DNA of 64,000 nt from Lachnospiraceae bacterium (lineage in GTDB: Bacteria > Bacillota > Clostridia > Lachnospirales > Lachnospiraceae). Positions 25,116-33,965 of this stretch are shown here, piece after piece. The stretch spans positions 1-64,000 of the forward strand of contig JAAWBX010000034.1 of assembly GCA_022792885.1 (NCBI GenBank), in the 5' to 3' direction. The notes below the pieces were generated by a model. The model had not been told where the DNA came from. It saw only the letters and a program-made list of their open reading frames with translations, and made no database searches. A program made the translations under genes and the position numbers. Position 1 is the first letter of the stretch; each line of letters opens with the position of its first letter.

Positions 25116-26175
25116 AACCCGTCACCTCCACAATGGATGTCACCCGGCGAATCCCGTCCCGCATTCGCTCCAGATGTATCAAAATATCAAGCGCCGATGC
25201 AATCTGTCCCCGGATCGCTTTCACCGGAAGCTCACACCCCATTAAAACCATAGTCTCCAGCCTGCGAAGCATATCCTCCGGACTGTTCCCATGACCGGTA
25301 GACAAAGAACCATCGTGCCCCGTATTCATAGCCGACAGCATATCCAGCGCCGCCGCGTCCCTTACCTCCCCCACCACGATCCGATCCGGTCTCATCCGCA
25401 AAGCCGCCCGGATCAAATCCCTTATCGTAACTGCAAGTTCCCCCTCAAGATTCGCATTCCTCGCCTCCAGACGAACGAGATTGGGAATCCCTTCAATCTG
25501 AAGCTCCGCCGAATCTTCAATCGTAATAATCCTCTCATTCTCCGGAATAAACGAAGACAACGCGTTCAAAAAAGTTGTCTTGCCGGAACCGGTTCCTCCG
25601 CTGATAAAAATGTTATAGCCTGCAGCCACCCAAAAAGCCAGATCCGTTGCTGCGTCCCTACTCACAGAACCTAACCCGACTAATCGTTCCATCGTAAGCG
25701 GCGCCCGCCCGAATTTCCGTATCGTAAGAATCGGTCCGTCCAGAGCAACGGGAGGCAGAACCACATGAACCCGGGAACCGTCCGCTAATCTGGCGTCCAC
25801 AATAGGAGACGCCTCATTTACCACTCGATTTACGCGGGAAACGATTTTTTGAATCACGGCATAAAGCCGTTCTTCGGACAAAAACACTTTTTTCCAGCAA
25901 GAGATTCTCCCTTCCCGTTCCAGAAAAATATGTCCGATTCCATTCACCATAATTTCGGTAATCGAATCATCTTCAACCAGCTCTTGTAAAATATCCAGTC
26001 CCTTCAATCCGTAAAACAACCGTTTTCGATATTCCCGTCTCTGCTTTAACGACAAAAATTCCCTCTTTGCCTCTTCCGCCAACACTTCATCAATCAGGCG
26101 GTATACATCCTCCTCCTCCGCCTGATTCAAAAAGCTGATTCGTTCCAATACCTTCTCTTCTAATTGCTCCAGCAT
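24946..26175 (-). CDS. CpaF/TadA-type secretion ATPase
   Basis: From 26175 (GAGGG, 7-nt spacing; MLEQLEEKVLERI) the protein is 409 aa. It has Walker A FISGGTGSGKTTFLN, the Asp box ITIEDSAELQ, Walker B MRPDRIVVGEVRD and the His box MNTGHDGSLSTGHGN of type II/IV secretion ATPases. It powers Flp pilus extension at the inner membrane. It overlaps CpaE by 16 nt upstream and tadB by 170 nt downstream. The last 45 residues or so, after LYEFEEE, lie within the overlap and look unlike the family, being basic and Gly-rich. Confidence 0.95.
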   Translation of the reverse strand: MLEQLEEKVLERISFLNQAEEEDVYRLIDEVLAEEAKREFLSLKQRREYRKRLFYGLKGLDILQELVEDDSITEIMVNGIGHIFLEREGRISCWKKVFLSEERLYAVIQKIVSRVNRVVNEASPIVDARLADGSRVHVVLPPVALDGPILTIRKFGRAPLTMERLVGLGSVSRDAATDLAFWVAAGYNIFISGGTGSGKTTFLNALSSFIPENERIITIEDSAELQIEGIPNLVRLEARNANLEGELAVTIRDLIRAALRMRPDRIVVGEVRDAAALDMLSAMNTGHDGSLSTGHGNSPEDMLRRLETMVLMGCELPVKAIRGQIASALDILIHLERMRDGIRRVTSIVEVTGYEEKTGEIRLHPLYEFEEERRGEGAVRGGLRKREALVHREKLEKSGYLHHSPGGED

Positions 26176-27182
26176 AAAACTTCCCTCGCAAACTCTTCCA
26201 GCTCTTCCCCGCACGCCGGCAGGCCGTTCGTCTCGTAATCGCATTCGCTCCTGGGGAGTTGTATCGTTGTAATCCGATTCAAGATTTCCTGCCGGCCTGT
26301 CCTCTCCAGATAGCCGGCAAAATGTCTCCACTTTCTCCGGGAAACCTCTTCATCTGTAACCGGCGCGTATATCTGCCCGCACAAGGCCAGAATCCCGGCC
26401 GGATCCGGATGGCAATTCCCCACATCCAGAATAATTCTTGAATAACCGGCCTCGACGGCGCTGAACAACAACGCTTCACATCGACCGAATTCCAATGCCA
26501 GAATATCCTCCGGATTCACAGCCGGACCGATTACCGCAAGCCCTTGCCAGGGCCGAACAAGCTTCTCCCATACCCGGGCCGTCAATCCGCCCTGTTCCTG
26601 ATAATACAGAAGATCGGAAAAATCGCCTCCGCCGGAAGCTTTCAACCACTCGTATAAATCCGAAAAAACTTCCAGATTCAGATATAACACGTTCTCTTTT
26701 TCTCCCCACACCTTCCCGATCGCCAACGCAAAACGGCTTTTCCCACACCGGCCGACCGGAGAATAGATTCCCGTTACCGGCATCTGTTTCCGATCGGCTT
26801 CCCGCCCCGAAAGGCGGGACCTGTCCTCTATCTCCGCCGCCGTTCTCTGCACTTTTACCGCCTTCTCCTCTTCTCCCTCTATTCCCAATACCTGCGCCAA
26901 AATCTGATCCGCCGACTGATAGCGATAGACGCTCCCCTCCGGGCCTTCGCTGTCAGATAAAAATTTTACACATTCCCGATCTCCCGTCGCCATTCCGAAT
27001 CCGTTTTTACCGTCATCCGTTAAAAAGCGATACCAGCCGCCCCCTTCCCACCCTTTCTGCGCCGCATCTTCCTCTTCATAAATATAAAATCGATACTGCG
27101 GCGCCTTCCTCTTCCAATAGCCGACCAACTGTCCCGCCAATTCCGTATCCTTTAAATAAATCCCTATTTTTCTGGGTTCCAT
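26160..27182 (-). CDS. CpaE-like P-loop protein
   Basis: The 340-aa protein has an N-terminal receiver-like region (about 1-120) without an obvious phospho-acceptor Asp. The C-terminal MinD/ParA-type ATPase domain follows. Its P-loop reads YSPVGRCGKSRFA, so the KGG lysine signature of deviant Walker A motifs is changed to SPVG; a Walker B-like RIILDVGN is present. CpaE-like proteins position the Tad machine at the cell pole. It is the first gene of the Tad operon, just downstream of the divergent promoters at 27.2-27.3 kb. Confidence 0.8.
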   Translation of the reverse strand: MEPRKIGIYLKDTELAGQLVGYWKRKAPQYRFYIYEEEDAAQKGWEGGGWYRFLTDDGKNGFGMATGDRECVKFLSDSEGPEGSVYRYQSADQILAQVLGIEGEEEKAVKVQRTAAEIEDRSRLSGREADRKQMPVTGIYSPVGRCGKSRFALAIGKVWGEKENVLYLNLEVFSDLYEWLKASGGGDFSDLLYYQEQGGLTARVWEKLVRPWQGLAVIGPAVNPEDILALEFGRCEALLFSAVEAGYSRIILDVGNCHPDPAGILALCGQIYAPVTDEEVSRRKWRHFAGYLERTGRQEILNRITTIQLPRSECDYETNGLPACGEELEEFAREVLCWSN

Positions 27183-27201
27183 AAAAATCCCCCTTTTCCT
27201 C

Positions 27202-27230
27202 TTGACAAAACCGAACCTTTGTTTTATGTT
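27202..27230 (+). promoter_or_regulatory. Sigma-A type promoter facing yaaL
   Basis: TTGACA (27202-27207) and TATGTT (27225-27230) have a 17-base spacer. It points right, toward yaaL at 27399, and overlaps the opposing Tad promoter's transcribed region. Confidence 0.5.
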
Positions 27231-27270
27231 AATATATATTCGATTTTATGTAACTTTTCGTTGCAATTAC

Positions 27271-27299
27271 ATTTTATATTATGTAAACTATTTTGTCAA
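27271..27299 (-). promoter_or_regulatory. Promoter of the Tad pilus operon
   Basis: On the minus strand a perfect TTGACA (27294-27299), a 17-base spacer and TAAAAT (27271-27276) lie about 90 bases before the CpaE-like start. The surrounding AT-rich 100 bases hold the facing promoter at 27202, so the two would transcribe through each other. Confidence 0.75.
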
Positions 27300-27359
27300 G
27301 CTTTTTTCTCATTTTTATAAATCCGTATTCCTTTTTGAATAGAGCTTTTCCGGCACGAC

Positions 27360-27365
27360 TATAAT
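27360..27365 (+). promoter_or_regulatory. TATAAT element before yaaL
   Basis: A perfect TATAAT lies 34 bases before the yaaL start. The best -35 (TTGAAT, 27335-27340) has a long 19-base spacer, so its strength is unclear. Confidence 0.4.
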
Positions 27366-27398
27366 TAGATATATTCTTTAATTAGGAGATCAAGGATC

Positions 27399-27611
27399 AT
27401 GCTTTTTTTTCGGAAACCCGCCGCCATCACAGAAGAATATGCCGCCCTCAGGCAGGATCTGATCAATTCGAGAGAAGAATTTGAAAGGGCTCTCTCGAAT
27501 TTTGAACAGGCCGTCGACCCGGATATGATCGATTGCTATATTTACGCGCTCAATGCCGCCAGCCTCCGCTATAAGTTCCTTCTGAACCTCGCAAAAGAGG
27601 CCGGTATATAA
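27399..27611 (+). CDS. YaaL/DUF2508-family protein, 70 aa
   Basis: The 70-aa product (MLFFRKPAAITEEY) is two helices with the family pattern FEQAVDPDMIDCYIYALNAASLRYKFLLNLAKE. The family is small, cytosolic and of unknown function. In Bacilli and many Clostridia it sits beside recR or sigma-K processing genes, but here it is alone. AGGAG lies about 13 nt and AAGG about 6 nt before the ATG. A GC hairpin (AGGCCGGT/ACCGGCCT, 27598-27618) covers the stop codon. Confidence 0.8.
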   Translation: MLFFRKPAAITEEYAALRQDLINSREEFERALSNFEQAVDPDMIDCYIYALNAASLRYKFLLNLAKEAGI

Positions 27612-27618
27612 CCGGCCT
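27598..27618 (+). terminator. Weak hairpin at the yaaL stop
   Basis: AGGCCGGT and ACCGGCCT form an 8-bp stem with a 5-nt loop over the yaaL stop codon. No T run follows, so it may act only as a stabiliser or a weak terminator. Confidence 0.35.
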
Positions 27619-27623
27619 TCCGA

Positions 27624-27652
27624 TTGACATTCCCCATTATTATTGCTAAAAT
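27624..27652 (+). promoter_or_regulatory. Promoter of glgB
   Basis: TTGACA (27624-27629), a 17-base spacer and TAAAAT (27647-27652) lie 44 bases before the glgB ATG. A small hairpin (AAGCCGG/CCGGCT, about 27663-27681) falls in the leader. Confidence 0.75.
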
Positions 27653-27695
27653 TAAATCAAAAAAGCCGGATAATACCGGCTGCAGGAGAACAGTT

Positions 27696-29582
27696 ATGGG
27701 GAAAACTTCTAACATAATTTCCGATATGGACCGCTACTTATTCGGACACGGCACTCACTACGAAATCTACAAAAAACTGGGCGCCCATCCTATGAAACGC
27801 GGCCGGCAAAACGGCGTTTATTTCTCTGTTTGGGCGCCCCACGCCAAAGCTGTACACGTAACCGGCGATTTTAACGACTGGGACGGTTCGGCTGCCCCGA
27901 TGAAACCGCTGGCTGATTCCGGCATTTTTGAAGCCTTCGTACCAAAAGCCGTCGTCGGCCAGCTTTATAAATATGTAATCACCACCGCGGATGACCGGAA
28001 GCTCTACAAAGCGGATCCCTATGCTTTTGAAGCCGAACTTCGTCCCGGCACCGCTTCCCGTATTACGGACCTGTCCCGCCATACCTGGGGGGACAAAAAC
28101 TGGATGCTTGAGCGCAAAAAACTACCGATTACCGAACGCCCCTTAAGTATCTATGAAGTCCACCTGGGATCCTGGCGGCGCGCGGAAGACGGAAGTTTTT
28201 ATGATTACCGCCGCTGCGCGGAAGAACTGGCAGATTATGTAAAAGATATGGGGTATACCCACATCGAACTTATCGGCATTGCCGAATACCCTTACGACGG
28301 TTCCTGGGGATATCAGGTTACCGGCTATTACGCCCCCACTTCGCGATATGGAACGCCGGAAGATTTCATGTATTTTATCGACCACATGCATCAAAAAGGC
28401 ATCGGCGTAATTTTAGACTGGGTTCCGGCTCATTTTCCGAGAGACGCCCACGGGCTTGCCGATTTTGACGGAACTCCCACTTACGAATACGCGGATCCCA
28501 AGAAGGGCGAACATCCGGACTGGGGAACCAAAGTTTTCGACTACTCCAAACTGGAAGTGGTGGATTTCCTGATTGCCAACGCATTATTCTGGGCAGAAGC
28601 CTACCACGTGGACGGGCTTCGGGTTGATGCCGTCGCCTCCATGCTTTATCTGGATTACGGGCGTCCGGACGGTCAATGGACGCCGAACATCTACGGCGGC
28701 AAGGAAAATCTGGAAGTTATTGAATTTTTCCGCCATTTAAACAGCATCATGAAAAAAAGAAATCCGGACGTCATGATGATCGCAGAAGAATCCACCGCCT
28801 GGCCCATGATAACAAAAGAACCTTCCAGCGGCGGCCTCGGATTTACCTATAAATGGAACATGGGCTGGATGCACGACTTTCTGGAATATGTAAAACTGGA
28901 TCCGCTCTTCCGCAAAGGCGCACACGATAAAATGACTTTTGGTCTGACATATTCCTACAGCGAAAACTTTATTCTGGTTCTCTCCCATGACGAAGTCGTT
29001 CACCTGAAATGCTCCATGCTCAGCAAAATGCCCGGCATTTACGAGGACAAGTATGCGAATTTGAAGGTCGCCTACACCTACATGATCGGCCATCCCGGCA
29101 AAAAACTTCTTTTTATGGGTCAGGAGTTTGGCCAATGGCGGGAATGGAGCGAGGAACGGGCTCTCGACTGGGATGTCTTAGAGGATACTCACAATGCAGA
29201 TCTGAAGAACTTTTACCGGGATCTGCTCCACTTATATAAAAAATACCCGGCCCTCCATACGCATGACAGCGACTGGGAAAGTTTCGAATGGATTAACTGC
29301 AGCGATGCTTCCCGCAGCATTTTCAGTTTCCTGAGAAAAGATCCTGCCGCAAAGGGGAATTTCCTTTTCGTATGCAACTTTACCCCGATGGCCCGGGACG
29401 ATTACATGGTAGGTGTGCCCCGTAAAGGTCGTTACACTCTGATTCTGGACAACGAACACGGCCTGCTTCCCACCGGTCAGAAAAAAGTTTTCTCCGCCAA
29501 AAAAGCGGCCTGCGACGGCCGGGAATATTCCCTGTCCTTCCCGCTTCCGGCTTACGGCATCGCAATCTTCCGCTTCAAATAA
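27696..29582 (+). CDS. glgB: 1,4-alpha-glucan branching enzyme
   Basis: Start 27696 (CAGGAG, about 7-nt spacing) gives 628 aa. A CBM48 N-domain (VYFSVWAPHAKAVHVTGDFNDWDG region) precedes the GH13_9 barrel. The barrel has EVHLGSWRR, the nucleophile Asp in DGLRVDAVASMLYLDYGR, the acid/base Glu in AEESTAWP and LSHDEVVH. The C-terminal beta domain ends PAYGIAIFRFK. It adds alpha-1,6 branches to glycogen in the cytosol. No other glg genes are adjacent. The only other glucan enzyme here is the amylosucrase-like protein at 13-15 kb. Confidence 0.97.
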   Translation: MGKTSNIISDMDRYLFGHGTHYEIYKKLGAHPMKRGRQNGVYFSVWAPHAKAVHVTGDFNDWDGSAAPMKPLADSGIFEAFVPKAVVGQLYKYVITTADDRKLYKADPYAFEAELRPGTASRITDLSRHTWGDKNWMLERKKLPITERPLSIYEVHLGSWRRAEDGSFYDYRRCAEELADYVKDMGYTHIELIGIAEYPYDGSWGYQVTGYYAPTSRYGTPEDFMYFIDHMHQKGIGVILDWVPAHFPRDAHGLADFDGTPTYEYADPKKGEHPDWGTKVFDYSKLEVVDFLIANALFWAEAYHVDGLRVDAVASMLYLDYGRPDGQWTPNIYGGKENLEVIEFFRHLNSIMKKRNPDVMMIAEESTAWPMITKEPSSGGLGFTYKWNMGWMHDFLEYVKLDPLFRKGAHDKMTFGLTYSYSENFILVLSHDEVVHLKCSMLSKMPGIYEDKYANLKVAYTYMIGHPGKKLLFMGQEFGQWREWSEERALDWDVLEDTHNADLKNFYRDLLHLYKKYPALHTHDSDWESFEWINCSDASRSIFSFLRKDPAAKGNFLFVCNFTPMARDDYMVGVPRKGRYTLILDNEHGLLPTGQKKVFSAKKAACDGREYSLSFPLPAYGIAIFRFK

Positions 29583-29589
29583 AAACAAC

Positions 29590-29645
29590 GCCCCCGATAT
29601 CTCAGATTCGAAATCCAAACTTCTCGAACCGACATCGGGGGCTGT
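29590..29645. terminator. Terminator between glgB and the lipoprotein foldase
   Basis: GCCCCCGAT (29590-29598) pairs perfectly with ATCGGGGGC (29634-29642). The long interior contains a second TTCGA/TCGAA pairing. TGTTTC follows on the plus strand. The flanking genes converge here. Confidence 0.65.
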
Positions 29646-29661
29646 TTCGCACTATTTAATT

Positions 29662-30786
29662 TTATTTTGCTACAGCGCTCTCCTGTATCACCTTAATCAC
29701 CCGCTCAAAAATCATCCCGTCTTCAATCGAGATTCTTCCGCCCGCATCCCGGACCAACACCTCGCGATCTTCATAATTGTACATTGCAGCCAGTTCTTCC
29801 AGGTACTCCTGGTACTCCTCCTCCGTAATTTCGATATCAAGCTCTTTGGCAATCGCCCGGTTTACCATGGCGCTTTTGGCCGTTTCTTCCGCATAAGTCT
29901 GAAGTTGTGTCTCTGCCGTCTCGGCAGTCAGTCCGATCTGAGTCAGATACGTCTCATAATCCACGCCGTTCATGGAAGCGTAACTTTCCAAAAGACCTTT
30001 CTGATCCGCGTAGTAATAATCGATCAAACCGTCGGGATAACCAAGAATCTCCGAGTCCGCCATAACGGCCTGCCAGATCCTGCTCTGCTCCTCCATAACC
30101 GCATTCTGCCCGGCTTCCTCCTCCATACTCTCTCTGACATAAGCCCGGAAGTCCTCTACCGTTCGATTTTTTCCTGCTGTATAGTCCTCCACCCATTCAT
30201 CCGTAAGTTCCGGCACAACCGGATCTCCTGCAATATAATTGATTTGGACGGTAAAGGTAACGGCTTTTCCTCTTAGCTCTTCTTTTCCGTAATCATCCGG
30301 AAACCGAAGATCCAGCACCACTTCTTCACCCACGGATTTCCCCGTCAGGCCTTCTACAAAACCGTCGATCATCCGGGTAGTCCCGATCGTAATCATCTGG
30401 CCCGCCGCCGTACCGCCCTCAAATTCCTCTCCGTCGATACGCCCGGTAAAATCAACGTTGATCGTATCCCCTTCTTTGACGGTCCCCTCCTTGATTTCTT
30501 CCCGCTCTGCCGCATAATTCAGAAGCTCTTGTATCGTGGCCTCTATTTCGTCCTCCGTCACTTCCACATGAACGGTTTCATATTCGATCCCTTTATAAGT
30601 TCCCGTTTTCACATAATCTTCAATTTCTTTCCCTTCCCAGGAATAATCCGGCAGCTCCGTCACCGTCTGGGCCGTGGTTTCTCCCGCCGTTGTCGATGCT
30701 TCCGTCCGAGCCTGATTCGACTGACATCCGGATAACAGAAAACCGGCGCACAAAATCGCCGCCGTTCGTTTTAACAAATTTTTCAT
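29662..30786 (-). CDS. Lipoprotein trigger-factor-like FKBP peptidyl-prolyl isomerase
   Basis: The 374-aa protein has a lipoprotein signal peptide ending LLSGC (Cys21), then a Thr/Ser/Glu linker. An FKBP domain follows at about 95-185 (GDTINVDFTGRIDGEEFEGG, FVEGLTGKSVGEE). A trigger factor C-terminal helical domain (about 200-330) is next, then a short tail. The ribosome-binding N-domain of true trigger factor is absent. It should act as a membrane-tethered foldase outside the cell, like PrsA but from the trigger factor lineage. AAAGGAAA precedes the ATG. It stands alone between two terminators or gaps. Confidence 0.88.
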   Translation of the reverse strand: MKNLLKRTAAILCAGFLLSGCQSNQARTEASTTAGETTAQTVTELPDYSWEGKEIEDYVKTGTYKGIEYETVHVEVTEDEIEATIQELLNYAAEREEIKEGTVKEGDTINVDFTGRIDGEEFEGGTAAGQMITIGTTRMIDGFVEGLTGKSVGEEVVLDLRFPDDYGKEELRGKAVTFTVQINYIAGDPVVPELTDEWVEDYTAGKNRTVEDFRAYVRESMEEEAGQNAVMEEQSRIWQAVMADSEILGYPDGLIDYYYADQKGLLESYASMNGVDYETYLTQIGLTAETAETQLQTYAEETAKSAMVNRAIAKELDIEITEEEYQEYLEELAAMYNYEDREVLVRDAGGRISIEDGMIFERVIKVIQESAVAK

Positions 30787-31012
30787 AAATATTTCCTTTC
30801 CCTGAAACTCTTACTTATTTGACTCTCACGCCGCCCGGCGTATTTAAGATATACCATAAATACAGAAAAAAGAAAAGCGCGGAACTCATTTTCATATTTT
30901 TTTCAAACTTTTCTCCTTTTCCCGATTTCTATCCGGGGTTTCCTCTGGATTTTTTCCGGTGTCTGAGATAAAATAAATATGATAAATTTTCATTTTGAGG
31001 AGGACAAAAGAA

Positions 31013-32056
31013 ATGGATGATTTTTCTGCCGGCTATTCCTCATGGGAACAGGAAGCGCAAAAAGGAAAAGAAATACTCCAAAAAGCATTAAAACCGAAAA
31101 AAACAGGAATCCTTGCCGGTCTTTTTTTCATGCTTCTGGCGATTGCCATGGGAATCGCCTATTTTATTATCGGAAACAGTACCGGCCCGGAACCGATTTT
31201 TTATGATCCCACCGGCGATTCCAATGATTACGCCTATATTGACGTACAGATCCTAACCGATTATTTCGCCTATTATGAAGAAAACGGTTCCATCAAAGAA
31301 AAATTCTACTTCGCGCTGGATAGTAACTCCGACCCATTCATTGTTCGGCTTACCGACGAACAGTTCAAAAACCTGAAAGAAATCTATGATTTCAGCTACA
31401 GCGACTCCACCAATACCCCGGATCCGATACGCATCACCGGCATGCCCAAGGCCATTGACAAGGAACTTCGGGAAATGGCGATTCCCTCCTTCAATGAAAT
31501 CTGGGACTCCGAATATGTGGATAAAGACAATTTTGAATCCTGGCTCGGCAAAACCTATCTGGACGCGGCCCAGTCTCCGGTGGCGCGTTCTCAGAGCATC
31601 CTTTTGGTCGCCGGCATTTTTCTTGCCGTATTCGGCCTTCTTGTTATCATTCTCTCCTTGCCTGCCTACCGTAATCAGAAAAAACGTTTGAAATCCCTGC
31701 CTTCCGTCCCGGAGACCCAGGAAGTTTACGCGCAGATCGCCAAATCCACCTGCGTCCCATATCCGGACGCGCCGCTCTATCTGACGGATGATTACGTCGT
31801 CGGCTTCAGCAACACCATCCAGATCGTGCCGCTTTCCGAGATCCGCTGGGTCTACAGCGCGCAGGTTCAGTCCGGCAATATTCGCCAAAACGCGGTTATC
31901 GTCATGACGGATCGCAGTATCTGTGTAGCCGCCCACAAGAAAAAACATTTGATCGATCAACTGGCAAGCGCGATTTATATTCGCGTTCCCTCCGCTTTGT
32001 TTGGCTATACCTTTGAAAACCGGCAGGCCATGTCCGAACAGACACCTCCGGTATAA
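31013..32056 (+). CDS. Two-helix membrane protein of unknown function, 347 aa
   Basis: Start 31013 (GAGGAGG, 8-nt spacing; MDDFSAGYSS). One helix lies at about 33-53, an exposed domain of about 140 residues follows (YAYIDVQILTDYFAYYEENG region), then a second helix at about 195-215 and a cytoplasmic C-terminal domain. That domain is PH-like in feel, with IVPLSEIRWVYSAQV. It could be a DUF6709-type protein, but I am not certain. The next gene starts 58 bases downstream, so they may form an operon. Confidence 0.65.
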   Translation: MDDFSAGYSSWEQEAQKGKEILQKALKPKKTGILAGLFFMLLAIAMGIAYFIIGNSTGPEPIFYDPTGDSNDYAYIDVQILTDYFAYYEENGSIKEKFYFALDSNSDPFIVRLTDEQFKNLKEIYDFSYSDSTNTPDPIRITGMPKAIDKELREMAIPSFNEIWDSEYVDKDNFESWLGKTYLDAAQSPVARSQSILLVAGIFLAVFGLLVIILSLPAYRNQKKRLKSLPSVPETQEVYAQIAKSTCVPYPDAPLYLTDDYVVGFSNTIQIVPLSEIRWVYSAQVQSGNIRQNAVIVMTDRSICVAAHKKKHLIDQLASAIYIRVPSALFGYTFENRQAMSEQTPPV

Positions 32057-32114
32057 TTTGGGATTTTACGGCGCATACTTTCATCAGGGCAATGCCCGAT
32101 GAAAGGAGAGCTAC

Positions 32115-32543
32115 ATGTCTGCGAACAAAGAATTATTAAACGATATCTACCAGAACGCGGAAATGGGAATCCTGACGATCCCTCAGCTTCTGGAGATAGC
32201 AAAAGACGAAGACTTCCGCCGGGTTTTAAATTCCCAACTGAAAGAATACCGGGAAATTTCCGGAGAAGCGCTTCGACTCATGGGTAAAAGGCAGATCGAA
32301 CCGGAAGATCTCGGCACGTTTACCAAAATCCGCACGGATCTCATGACCCAGTTTCAGACACTGACCGATTCCTCGGTCTCTCACCTGGCGGAAATGATGG
32401 TTCAGGGAAACACCATGGGAAGCACGGCTATCGTGCGGCGGATTCACGAACACCCTCAGGCGGATGAAGAAGTCCTGAAACTGGCGAAAAGGCTTCAAAA
32501 AACTACGGAAGACAACACGGAACAGATCCGCAAATTTTTATAA
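32115..32543 (+). CDS. Helical protein of unknown function, 142 aa
   Basis: The 142-aa product (MSANKELLNDIYQNAEMGI) is predicted almost entirely helical, with no signal or membrane segment. It has conserved-looking His/Glu positions (SVSHLAEMMVQ, RRIHEHPQADEEV) reminiscent of ferritin-like four-helix bundles, but no clear metal motif. AAAGGAG is 7 nt before the ATG. It follows the two-helix membrane protein and ends before a strong terminator. Confidence 0.7.
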   Translation: MSANKELLNDIYQNAEMGILTIPQLLEIAKDEDFRRVLNSQLKEYREISGEALRLMGKRQIEPEDLGTFTKIRTDLMTQFQTLTDSSVSHLAEMMVQGNTMGSTAIVRRIHEHPQADEEVLKLAKRLQKTTEDNTEQIRKFL

Positions 32544-32569
32544 GCGACTTTTCCCCACAAAATAATGCT

Positions 32570-32614
32570 ATCCCGCAATAGAAAGACATCTTTCTTTCAT
32601 ATTGCGGGATTTTT
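32570..32614 (+). terminator. Strong intrinsic terminator
   Basis: ATCCCGCAATA and TATTGCGGGAT form an 11-bp perfect stem. An inner GAAAGA/TCTTTC pair and TTTT complete it. It closes the transcription unit of the 142-aa gene. Confidence 0.9.
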
Positions 32615-32699
32615 GCTTTCCGCAACGATTATTTTATACTTTGTATCCAATTCTAAAGAATTTCTTAATAATCTTGTTATAGCCTCCTTTTTTATACTT

Positions 32700-32708
32700 T
32701 GATATAAT
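32700..32708 (+). promoter_or_regulatory. Extended -10 promoter of the MacAB-like operon
   Basis: TGATATAAT at 32700-32708 is a full extended -10 element 36 bases before the first adaptor start. No clear -35 is visible at the right distance. Confidence 0.6.
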
Positions 32709-32743
32709 AAAATTATTAAATTTGACAAATTGGGAGGAAACAT

Positions 32744-33955
32744 ATGAAAAAGAAAATTTTTGCCCTGTGCGGTGTTCTCATAGTCGCCGCCGTGGCTTTC
32801 GGCGTCTGGTATCAGTTTTTCCGCACTCCGGCCGACGCTGACGTTTCCGCGGAGAATCCCGTTGCGGTAGAACGTGTGGCCGTCCTCACCGGCAGCGGCA
32901 TAGGCGGCGACGTGCAGAACCGTTACAGCGGCGTTGTAGAATCCCAGGAAACGCTGGACGTAAAAAAGGACGACACCAAAACGGTTAAAAACATCCTGGT
33001 AACGGAAGGCCAGGTAGTTGAAGTCGGCACTCCGTTGTTTGAGTACGACACGGCGGAACTGACGTTAAAACTGGAACAGGCTCAGATCGATCTGGAGCGA
33101 ATCGCCGCCGACATTGAGACAGCCAATCGCCAGATCAACGAGCTGACCGCGGAGAAGAATAAGGCCAAAGCTTCCGAGCAGTTGGAATACACGATTCAGA
33201 TACAGGCGCAGCAGACCTCCATCAAAGAATCCGAATACAGCCAGAAGTCCAAACTGCTGGAGATCGAACAGCTTCAGGAATCCATCACGAATAACGTTGT
33301 GACTTCCACCATCGGCGGACGAATCCAGGAGATCAACGAAATGCCGGCCTACGACAACATGGGGAATCCCAAGCCCTTTATTCAGATCCTCACCATCGGC
33401 GATTACCGAATCAAAGGCACCGTCAACGAACAGAATATCTGGAATTTATCGGAAGGGCAGCCGGTAATCGTCCGCTCCCGCGTCGATGAATCTCAGACCT
33501 GGCCCGGAACCATCACAAAGATCGATACGGAAAACCCGGTTTCGAATCAAAATTCTTATTATTCCTCCAGCGACTCCGGCAACCAGTCCAACAGCTACCC
33601 GTTTTACGTGGAACTGGACGAGAATGTTCCCCTGATGATGGGACAGCATCTGCTGATCGAAACCGATCTGGGCCAAACCGAAGCCAGAGAAGGGTTATGG
33701 CTGTATGATTATTACATCGTGCAGGGCGACGGCATGCCTTACGTGTGGATCGCCAACGAAAAAGACCGCCTGGAAAAACGGCCGGTTACCCTGGGAGAAT
33801 ATGATGAAAACCTGATGCAGTATCAGATCCTGGACGGCCTCAGCGAAACCGATTCCATCGCCTGGCCGGAAGATACCCTGACAGAAGGTACTCCGATCGT
33901 CCGCCCCGGAAGCGAATCTTTTGATAATTCGGGTATGGACGACATGAAAAAATAG
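32744..33955 (+). CDS. HlyD/MacA-type efflux adaptor, first copy
   Basis: The 403-aa protein has an N-terminal membrane anchor (about 5-24), then a biotinyl-lipoyl-like half and a coiled-coil hairpin (about 105-175, IERIAADIETANRQINELTAEKNKAK). The second lipoyl half and a beta-barrel domain (DYRIKGTVNEQNIWNL) follow. Adaptors of this kind join a MacB-type permease in Gram-positive exporters. GGAGG is 6 nt before the ATG. It is the first of four genes in one tight operon, the third of which encodes a second adaptor. Confidence 0.88.
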   Translation: MKKKIFALCGVLIVAAVAFGVWYQFFRTPADADVSAENPVAVERVAVLTGSGIGGDVQNRYSGVVESQETLDVKKDDTKTVKNILVTEGQVVEVGTPLFEYDTAELTLKLEQAQIDLERIAADIETANRQINELTAEKNKAKASEQLEYTIQIQAQQTSIKESEYSQKSKLLEIEQLQESITNNVVTSTIGGRIQEINEMPAYDNMGNPKPFIQILTIGDYRIKGTVNEQNIWNLSEGQPVIVRSRVDESQTWPGTITKIDTENPVSNQNSYYSSSDSGNQSNSYPFYVELDENVPLMMGQHLLIETDLGQTEAREGLWLYDYYIVQGDGMPYVWIANEKDRLEKRPVTLGEYDENLMQYQILDGLSETDSIAWPEDTLTEGTPIVRPGSESFDNSGMDDMKK

Positions 33956-33965
33956 GAGGTCACCC

